From positions 1 through 5,068 of the forward strand of contig VAXX01000056.1 in assembly GCA_005885115.1 (NCBI GenBank): 5,068 bases of DNA. The letters run 5' to 3'. Positions 1-5,068 of the stretch are shown piece by piece. The notes beneath the pieces are model-generated. The model did not search any database and had not been told where the DNA came from. It saw only the letters and a list, made by a program, of their open reading frames with translations. Every line of letters starts with the position of its first letter. The stretch's first letter is position 1. This stretch comes from Actinomycetota bacterium. GTDB lineage: Bacteria > Actinomycetota > Actinomycetes > Mycobacteriales > Micromonosporaceae. The position numbers and the translations under genes are program-made.

Positions 1-56
1 AGTTCTTCAACAACACGGCGTACACGCCCGACTTGGACAAGATCTCCGTCAACTAG
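1..56 (+). CDS. C-terminal end of a probable carbohydrate-binding protein (partial)
   Basis: Only the last 17 full codons (from base 3) and a TAG stop at 54-56 are inside the window. The frame reads FFNNTAYTPDLDKISVN. An aromatic or small-residue stretch, then PDLDKI-hydrophobic-V at the extreme end, resembles the final beta-strand of CBM6/CBM35-type galactose-binding domains, which often end in forms like APDLDRITV. Such modules sit at the C-terminus of secreted glycoside hydrolases and lyases in actinomycetes. The stop is followed 15 bp later by a perfect hairpin, which fits a true gene end. The catalytic part, if any, lies outside the window. The family assignment rests on one short motif and is an inference; that this is a coding end is more secure than what it encodes. 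Confidence 0.55.
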   Translation, partial: FFNNTAYTPDLDKISVN

Positions 57-70
57 AACGGGGACCGTGG

Positions 71-105
71 CTTCGGGGGCCGGCCGGCGGGGCCGGCCCC
101 CGAAG
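71..105. terminator. Perfect 15-bp hairpin, probable bidirectional terminator
   Basis: CTTCGGGGGCCGGCC (71-85) is exactly complementary to 91-105, with a 5-nt loop (86-90). It lies 14 bases after the TAG of the rightward gene and 22 bases past the stop of the leftward DsbA-like gene, so it sits between two converging genes and can serve both. There is no T-tract on either side, as is common for terminators in GC-rich actinobacteria. Structure is seen directly; termination is inferred from position. Confidence 0.85.
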
Positions 106-127
106 TCTTCCCGCGGCTCCGCTTGTC

Positions 128-721
128 CTAGAGCGGATTGCGGGCGGTCTTGAGCTCGCTGAACTCGGGTACCGCCGACAGCAGCCGGACGGCGTCGAAC
201 AGCTTCTCGGCCGCCTCGCCCTCCGGGACCGGTACCACGACCGGGCCGAAGAAGCCCGGACCGTCGCCGATCGCGAGGATGGGGCTGCCCGCCTCGGTAC
301 CGATCCGGTCCTGCCCCTCGTAGTGGCTCTCCACCAGGTACTCGTCCATCTGCGCGTCGTCCGCCTGGGACAGCAGGTGGTCCGGCAGCCCGGCGTCCTC
401 CAGCGACTCCAGGATGACCCGGTCGTCGATCTCCCGGTGCTCGCCGTGGATCCGCCGGCCCAGCTCGGCGTAGAGCCGCTCCATGACCTCGGTGTCGTAC
501 TTCTCGTCCACCGCCACCAGCAGGCGGGCCAGCCGGCGGCCGCCCTCCTGCCGGGCCCGCGCCGGTCCGGCGATCGGCTTGTCCTCGTTCAGGATGGCCA
601 GGCTCATCAGCCGCCAGTCGATGGTCAGGCCCCGGGCCTCGGTGACCGCCATCAGCCAGCGCGAGGTGCGCCAGGTGAACGGGCAGCTCGGGTCGAACCA
701 GAAGGTGACGTCGTCGCTCAT
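128..721 (-). CDS. DsbA-family protein, Rv2466c-like (mycothiol-dependent nitroreductase family), monothiol CPFT
   Basis: A 197-residue thioredoxin-fold protein with a DsbA-like helical insertion. It closely follows the layout of mycobacterial Rv2466c, a cytosolic mycothiol-dependent oxidoreductase/nitroreductase: FWFDPSCPFTW at 7-17, MSLAILNED at 39-47, a helical middle, a GSPILAI cis-proline region at 145-151 (Pro147), FFGPVV at 157-162 and FSELKT near the end. There is no signal peptide, so it should be cytosolic. The active site is CPFT: Cys13 is kept, but the second cysteine of CXXC is Thr16. The protein would therefore have to work by a monothiol mechanism or differ in chemistry from Rv2466c (CPWC as I recall it). 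I chose ATG at 721 because the family starts just before FWFDP. The frame stays open to a TTG at 805, but that extra 28-residue stretch runs through a hairpin and has no family counterpart. The Shine-Dalgarno upstream of 721 is poor. Family assignment is strong; substrate is unknown. Confidence 0.9.
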   Translation of the reverse strand: MSDDVTFWFDPSCPFTWRTSRWLMAVTEARGLTIDWRLMSLAILNEDKPIAGPARARQEGGRRLARLLVAVDEKYDTEVMERLYAELGRRIHGEHREIDDRVILESLEDAGLPDHLLSQADDAQMDEYLVESHYEGQDRIGTEAGSPILAIGDGPGFFGPVVVPVPEGEAAEKLFDAVRLLSAVPEFSELKTARNPL

Positions 722-749
722 GCTGAAAGTGAACCATCGGGCGCCCACA

Positions 750-797
750 CCGCGAACGCGCACCCCTCGGAGGATCCCCAGGGGTGCGCGTTCGCGG
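750..797 (-). terminator. Perfect 18-bp hairpin behind the glycosyltransferase gene
   Basis: CCGCGAACGCGCACCCCT (750-767) is exactly complementary to 780-797, with a 12-nt loop (768-779). It begins 4 bases past the TGA of the glycosyltransferase gene, the usual place for an intrinsic terminator, and lacks a T-tract. It ends only 28 bases before the ATG of the DsbA-like gene, so it could also act on expression of that gene. Confidence 0.85.
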
Positions 798-801
798 ATG
801 G

Positions 802-2139
802 TCAACCGGCGGCGCCGCCGACGGCGAGGAGGTTTCCCTCCGGTACGACGATGGGTGCTCGGCGGACGGCGAGCCGGGCCCGGGCCTGGGCCCGCCGCTC
901 CGGAGTGTTGTCGATGGTGGCCCGGTACGCGTCGGCGGTCCGGGCGGCGATGCCGGTCCAGTCGTAGCGGCTGCGGACCATGGTGCGGGCCTGGTGGGCC
1001 ATCCGCCGTGCGGTCGGGTTGTCGGCCAGCAGGGTGGAGACCGCCTCGGCCAGGGCTTCGGGATTCTTGGCGGGGAAGGTCAGGCCGGTGATGCCGGGCT
1101 CGACGATCTCGGCGAGGCCGCCGGTGGCGGCCACGGCCAGTGGTGCGCCGGCCGCCGCGGCTTCCAGGGCGACCATGCCGAAGGGTTCGTAGATGGACGG
1201 TACGACGACGGTGTCGCTGGCGGCGAAGGTCGCCGCCAGGTCGTTGCCGACGAAGCCGGCGAAGTGTACGTGCCGGTCCAGCCTGAGCCGGGATACCTCC
1301 GCCTGCAGTTCGGGTTTGTAGGGCCCGTCACCGGCGACGACCAGGCGTAGACCGGGGTGCCGGTCACGCAGTTCGGGAAGGGCGTGGACGAGGTGCTGGA
1401 CGCCCTTCTCGTACACCAGCCGGCCGGCGAAGCCGATCATCGGGCCGGTGTCGGCGTAGCGGGCCCGGGCCCGCGCCACCGCGCGCGGCGCAGCCTGCCA
1501 GATCGGTGCGTGTACCCCGTTGGGGATCACCGTGATCTGCTCCTCGGACAGGTCGAGCAGGTGGGCGACCTCCCAGCGCATGTACCCCGAGCAGGTGATG
1601 ACGTGGGCCGCTTCGTGGCCCAGCCAGTACTCCACGGTGTGGATGGTGCGGTTCATCTCCTCGGGCAGCCAACCCTGGTGGCGACCTGCCTCGGTGGCGT
1701 GGATGGTCGCGACGAGCGGGACGCCGAGGTGGTCCCGGAGCGTGACGGCGGTGTGGGTGACCAGCCAGTCATGCGCGTGGATGAGGTCGTACGTGTCGGT
1801 GAGGGTGGCGTGCAGCGCCGCCCGGGTAAGGGCGTGGTTGAACGCCATCGTCCAGGCCAACAGGGATGGCGTGGCCAGGGGGAAGGTGGGCGGGTCTTCG
1901 GGGGCGCGGACGACGCGTACCCCCTCGCGGATCTCGTCGAGCGGCGCGTCGCCGGCGTGGCGGGTCACCACGGTCACCTGGTGTCCGGCGGCGGCCAGCG
2001 AGGTGGCCAGCGCGTGGACGTGGCGGCCGAGGCCGCCAACCAGGACCGGTGGGTACTCCCACGACAGAATCAACACCCGCAGTGGACGTCCTGACTCGGC
2101 GGTGACTTCCTCCGTCTCTGGCACCAGCGCCTCCCTCAT
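802..2139 (-). CDS. GT4 glycosyltransferase, Rv3032-like alpha-1,4-glucosyltransferase (glycogen synthase-like)
   Basis: A 445-residue two-Rossmann-domain (GT-B) retaining glycosyltransferase, probably cytosolic, transferring glucose from a nucleotide sugar to a growing alpha-1,4-glucan. The N-terminal acceptor domain carries SWEYPPVLVGGLGRHV (26-41), HAHDWLV (121-127) and ATIHATEAGRHQGW (144-157). These stretches match mycobacterial Rv3032, the glucosyltransferase tied to methylglucose lipopolysaccharide and glycogen synthesis. The donor domain has the phosphate-binding pair in GRLVYEKG (Arg240, Lys245), VVAGDGP (267-273) and the EX7E motif in EPFGMVALE (Glu318, Glu326). A basic Ala/Arg-rich tail follows residue 410. 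Start: the frame is open to an ATG at 2235 (477 aa), only 39 bp after the debranching gene. I prefer the ATG at 2139 because 13 of the 32 extra codons end in A or T against 3 of 32 in a conserved stretch, a hairpin lies in the extra segment, and Rv3032 begins just before SWEYPP. The Shine-Dalgarno is weak at 2139 and slightly better (GGGA) at 2235. The donor (UDP- or ADP-glucose) cannot be read from the sequence. Confidence 0.92.
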   Translation of the reverse strand: MREALVPETEEVTAESGRPLRVLILSWEYPPVLVGGLGRHVHALATSLAAAGHQVTVVTRHAGDAPLDEIREGVRVVRAPEDPPTFPLATPSLLAWTMAFNHALTRAALHATLTDTYDLIHAHDWLVTHTAVTLRDHLGVPLVATIHATEAGRHQGWLPEEMNRTIHTVEYWLGHEAAHVITCSGYMRWEVAHLLDLSEEQITVIPNGVHAPIWQAAPRAVARARARYADTGPMIGFAGRLVYEKGVQHLVHALPELRDRHPGLRLVVAGDGPYKPELQAEVSRLRLDRHVHFAGFVGNDLAATFAASDTVVVPSIYEPFGMVALEAAAAGAPLAVAATGGLAEIVEPGITGLTFPAKNPEALAEAVSTLLADNPTARRMAHQARTMVRSRYDWTGIAARTADAYRATIDNTPERRAQARARLAVRRAPIVVPEGNLLAVGGAAG

Positions 2140-2274
2140 TTCTGTCGTGGTGGCGGCCGCACCCCCCGGTTGGCATGCTGAGCCAGGCACCGGACGTGGT
2201 GCCTGGAACGCGGCTGAAAGGGGGTCAGTGCCCATCTTCGTCCCAACCCGTGTACGTGGGAAGACACCGGTATT
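2140..2274 (-). other. Leader/spacer between debranching and glycosyltransferase genes
   Basis: If the glycosyltransferase starts at 2139, this 135-bp stretch is untranslated. It holds a perfect 9-bp hairpin (2183-2206) and a near-palindrome CCCGTGTACGTGGG at 2247-2260. No convincing -35/-10 pair is visible, so read-through from the upstream debranching gene is the simplest reading. If the start is 2235, only 2236-2274 is intergenic and the rest encodes a 32-residue N-terminal extension. Confidence 0.45.
2183..2206 (-). other. Perfect 9-bp stem-loop upstream of the glycosyltransferase
   Basis: CCAGGCACC (2183-2191) pairs exactly with GGTGCCTGG (2198-2206) across a 6-nt loop. On the minus-strand transcript it lies about 44 bases before the preferred ATG at 2139. 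It could be an attenuator, a processing site or a chance hairpin; there is no T-tract after it. Confidence 0.5.
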
Positions 2275-4143
2275 TCACATACGTAAAGCACGTTGCACGC
2301 GCAGGACCTCCGCCACCGACCAGGCCTGGAACGGACAGCCGGTGGCCCGGTGCGGCGGGTCGCCGTCGGCGGTCTCCGAGACCGAGCCCAGGCCGTACTC
2401 GCGCAGGTGCGCGGTCAGGCCGCTGAGCAGATCCGCGATCGGCTGTCCGGCGGCGCGCCGGGCGTCGGCGTACGGGCCGATCAGCCAGGGCCAGACGGTG
2501 CCCTGGTGGTACGCCTGGTCCCGGCTGGTCGAGTCGCCCCGGTGCAGCCCCCGGTAGCCGGGGGCGTCCGGCGCCAGGGTACGCAGCCCGAGCGGGGTCA
2601 GCAGCGGATGGACCGCCGGGGGTACGGGCTGGCCGTGCAGCGGGGCGCCGGGCAGGGCGTACGCCAGCACCTGGTTCGGCCGGACCAGGTCGCTGTCCGG
2701 ATCGAGTACGTCGGCGAGCCAGCCGCCCGGCACCGGGTACCGCTTCCGGAACGCCTCGGACGCCTGCGCGTGTTGCGCGCGTACCGGCTCGGGGTCCGTT
2801 CCGGCCCGCTCCCGCAACCCGGCCAGGACGCTCAGCGCATTGATCCATAGCGCGTTGACCTCCACCGGCTTGCCGATCCGCGGCGTGACCGGGACCCCGT
2901 TGATCCGGGCGTCCATCCAGGTCAGAGCGTAGCCAGGCAACCCTTGCGAGAGCAGGGAATCAGAGGATTCCACGTGGATGTCGTAGGCGGTGCCGCGCAG
3001 GTGCGCCGCGTAGATCGTTTCCAGCGCGGGCAGCAGCTCGACGCCGAGGCCGTAGTCGCCGGTGGCCGAGCAGTACCCGTCGACCGCCTGGACGAACCAG
3101 AGCGTGGCATCGACGGTGTTGTACTCGAGCTGGCCGGTGTCGGCGGTGTTGGCCAGCAGCCCGTCGTGCAGCGTGGCCGCGTACCGGCGCAGCAGTTCCC
3201 GGCCCTGCGCCGCCCGTCCGGTGGCCAGGAACAGCCCGGGGAAGGAGATCATCGTGTCCCGGGACCACGTGCCGAACCAGGGGTACCCGGCGACCACGTC
3301 CGGCCCCTGCACGATGAACGCGTCGGCGGCCAGGCGCAGTTGCGCCTCGGTACCGTCGGCCGCCCCGGCGGTCAGCTCGGCGGCCCGGGCCCGGGCGGCG
3401 GCCACGATGACGGTTGCCGGCGGCGGGGGTTCGGCACCCGCCCACGCGGTCACCTCGGCGACCTCGCCGGCCGACAGGTCGGCGACGAACGCGCCCGCGT
3501 ACCACAGGTCCTCCCGCGGGTTGAGCCCGCGCGCCTCCTCCTCGCGCAGGTACGCGCCGCGGTACCACTCGCCGCCCGGGGTCCAGCCCGGCCCGGCCAG
3601 CCGGTAGGCGCCCTCGACCACCACCCCGTCCGCGGTGGCCTCGGTGGCCAGCGGCCCGTCGCCGAAGCGCTCCCCGTGCGCGTCCCGCCAGGTGCACAGC
3701 GCCTCCAGCCGCAGCCGGACCGGTCCACCGGCCAGCACGCGGTGCACCACGCCGAGCGTCGATTGTCCGGGTACCATGGCCAACTCGCGTTCCAGTACGA
3801 GGTCGCCGACCCGCCACCGCCACCGGGGCAGCCCGTCGGTCAGGTCGAAGCGCTCCAGGTGTGCGTGCCCGGCCGGGGAGACGACACCGGGGCCCCACTC
3901 GTGGGTACCGAGCTGGACGCGGGCACCGGACGGCAGCTCGAGGACCGGGTCGAGACTGGCCAGCCCGACGTTGCGGAGGGCGGGCCGGTCACCGGCGACG
4001 ACGAGGAGGGCATGGTAGCGACGGGTACGCAGGCCGGCGACGGTACCCATGGCGTAGCCACCCCGGCCGTCGGCCACCAACCACTCCCGGCTCGCCCCCT
4101 CGGTGAGGGAACCGCAGGTCTGTGAGCCCAGGATGATCGACAC
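2275..4143 (-). CDS. Amylo-alpha-1,6-glucosidase / glycogen debranching enzyme (GH133 type)
   Basis: A 622-residue cytosolic glucan debranching enzyme that would hydrolyse the alpha-1,6-linked glucose stubs of glycogen-like polymers. The N-terminal GDE_N-type beta-domain opens with REWLVADGRGGYAMGTVAG (19-37) and TRRYHALLV (40-48) and runs to about residue 260. The C-terminal (alpha/alpha)6-barrel GDE_C-type domain has WFGTWSRDTMISFPGLF (289-305), NTADTGQLEYNTVDATLWF (332-350), TWMDARINGVPVTPRIGKPVE (408-428), DQAYHQGTVWPWLIGPYADA (542-561) and GCPFQAWSVAE (602-612). Asp296 and Glu612 are the likely catalytic acid/base candidates by position; that is inference. Length is normal for bacterial members. 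Start: GTG at 4143, because AAGGAG (4152-4157) stands 8 bases upstream and the family motif starts soon after. An in-frame ATG at 4188 adds 15 residues and lacks a comparable ribosome site. The frame stays open on to 4980, but that part is antisense to the divergent glucosidase and is not coding. It is the first gene of a unit with the GT4 gene. Confidence 0.94.
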   Translation of the reverse strand: MSIILGSQTCGSLTEGASREWLVADGRGGYAMGTVAGLRTRRYHALLVVAGDRPALRNVGLASLDPVLELPSGARVQLGTHEWGPGVVSPAGHAHLERFDLTDGLPRWRWRVGDLVLERELAMVPGQSTLGVVHRVLAGGPVRLRLEALCTWRDAHGERFGDGPLATEATADGVVVEGAYRLAGPGWTPGGEWYRGAYLREEEARGLNPREDLWYAGAFVADLSAGEVAEVTAWAGAEPPPPATVIVAAARARAAELTAGAADGTEAQLRLAADAFIVQGPDVVAGYPWFGTWSRDTMISFPGLFLATGRAAQGRELLRRYAATLHDGLLANTADTGQLEYNTVDATLWFVQAVDGYCSATGDYGLGVELLPALETIYAAHLRGTAYDIHVESSDSLLSQGLPGYALTWMDARINGVPVTPRIGKPVEVNALWINALSVLAGLRERAGTDPEPVRAQHAQASEAFRKRYPVPGGWLADVLDPDSDLVRPNQVLAYALPGAPLHGQPVPPAVHPLLTPLGLRTLAPDAPGYRGLHRGDSTSRDQAYHQGTVWPWLIGPYADARRAAGQPIADLLSGLTAHLREYGLGSVSETADGDPPHRATGCPFQAWSVAEVLRVQRALRM

Positions 4144-4209
4144 GAAGTTCGCTCCTTCGAAACACGCACCAGGGAGAATGTCGCACATGAGGCGTACCGG
4201 GGCCCGGAC
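4144..4209. promoter_or_regulatory. Divergent intergenic region with both promoters
   Basis: Only 66 bp separate the GTG of the leftward debranching gene from the GTG of the rightward glucosidase gene, so their promoters must overlap here or lie inside the opposite coding region. I see a TTCGAA palindrome at 4156-4161 but no -35/-10 pair good enough to name, and no clear repressor operator. Shared control of the two directions is inferred from the arrangement only. Confidence 0.5.
4152..4157 (-). promoter_or_regulatory. Shine-Dalgarno AAGGAG fixing the GTG start of the debranching gene
   Basis: On the minus strand AAGGAG is followed by 8 bases and then GTG at 4143. It is the strongest ribosome site in the window and decides the start. 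It is flanked by GTTTCG (plus-strand 4158-4163) and CGAAC (4147-4151), which could pair with one bulge and put the site in a 6-nt loop. Confidence 0.75.

Positions 4210-4213
<4 letters not shown>
4187..4213 (+). other. Candidate leader peptide ORF MRRTGART overlapping the glucosidase start
   Basis: ATG at 4187 reads MRRTGART and stops at TGA 4211-4213, overlapping the GTG start of the glucosidase (4210-4212) as GTGA. A GGAG core (4173-4176) lies 10 bases before this ATG. An in-frame ATG at 4178 would lengthen it to MSHMRRTGART but sits too close to that site. The glucosidase GTG has only a weak GGGG of its own (4199-4202), so coupled translation from this short ORF is plausible. It is too short to judge by composition and may be chance. 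Confidence 0.3.

Positions 4214-5068
<855 letters not shown>

Noticed and set aside
722..805. TTG-initiated 28-residue N-terminal extension of the DsbA-like protein
   Set aside because: It runs through the 18-bp hairpin, is Arg-rich without family counterpart, and relatives begin just before FWFDP.
1520..2557. Plus-strand 345-residue open frame spanning two minus-strand genes
   Set aside because: It crosses the glycosyltransferase, the spacer and the debranching gene end, has Ser/Arg-rich shadow composition and no recognisable domain.
2956..2971. Inverted repeat GGAATC-AGAG-GATTCC
   Set aside because: It is short, lies inside conserved coding sequence of the debranching gene and has no positional meaning; likely chance.
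2944..4125. Plus-strand 393-residue open frame antisense to the debranching gene
   Set aside because: It is a codon-bias shadow typical of GC-rich DNA; the opposite strand carries clear debranching enzyme motifs throughout.

Overview
The window is very GC-rich DNA with strong G/C preference at third codon positions, GTG start codons and stem-loops without a T-tract. Together with an Rv2466c-like thioredoxin-fold protein and an Rv3032-like glycosyltransferase, this points to a high-GC actinomycete. A Micromonosporaceae-type genome is my guess and is not proven by the sequence.

Layout, left to right. (1) Bases 1-56 are the last codons of a rightward gene; the tail resembles the end of a carbohydrate-binding module of a secreted glycan-active enzyme. 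(2) A perfect 15-bp hairpin (71-105) separates it from a convergent gene and probably terminates both. (3) 128-721 (minus) is a DsbA-fold protein of the Rv2466c mycothiol-dependent nitroreductase type, with CPFT in place of CXXC. (4) A perfect 18-bp hairpin (750-797) lies just behind the stop of the next minus-strand gene. (5) 802-2139 (minus; a start at 2235 is possible) is a GT4 retaining glycosyltransferase very like mycobacterial Rv3032, an alpha-1,4-glucosyltransferase. (6) 2275-4143 (minus) is a GH133-type amylo-alpha-1,6-glucosidase (glycogen debranching enzyme), translated first in what looks like a two-gene unit with the glycosyltransferase. (7) A 66-bp divergent intergenic region holds a strong ribosome binding site for the debranching gene and a possible tiny leader ORF for the opposite gene. 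(8) From 4210 to the window end (plus) is the first 286 codons of a GH63/MGH1-type glucosidase, cut by the edge.

How the genes fit together: the core of the window is an intracellular alpha-glucan locus. The GT4 enzyme would extend alpha-1,4-glucan, the GH133 enzyme would remove alpha-1,6 branch stubs, and the divergent GH63-type enzyme would release glucose from an alpha-glucoside. The DsbA-like gene follows the hairpin and seems to be a separate redox function. I see no tRNA, rRNA, CRISPR array, insertion sequence or attachment site. I did not find a clearly undescribed system. The best leads are the glucan gene pairing, the monothiol CPFT protein, the leader/GTGA overlap at 4187-4213, and the start and leader structure of the glycosyltransferase.
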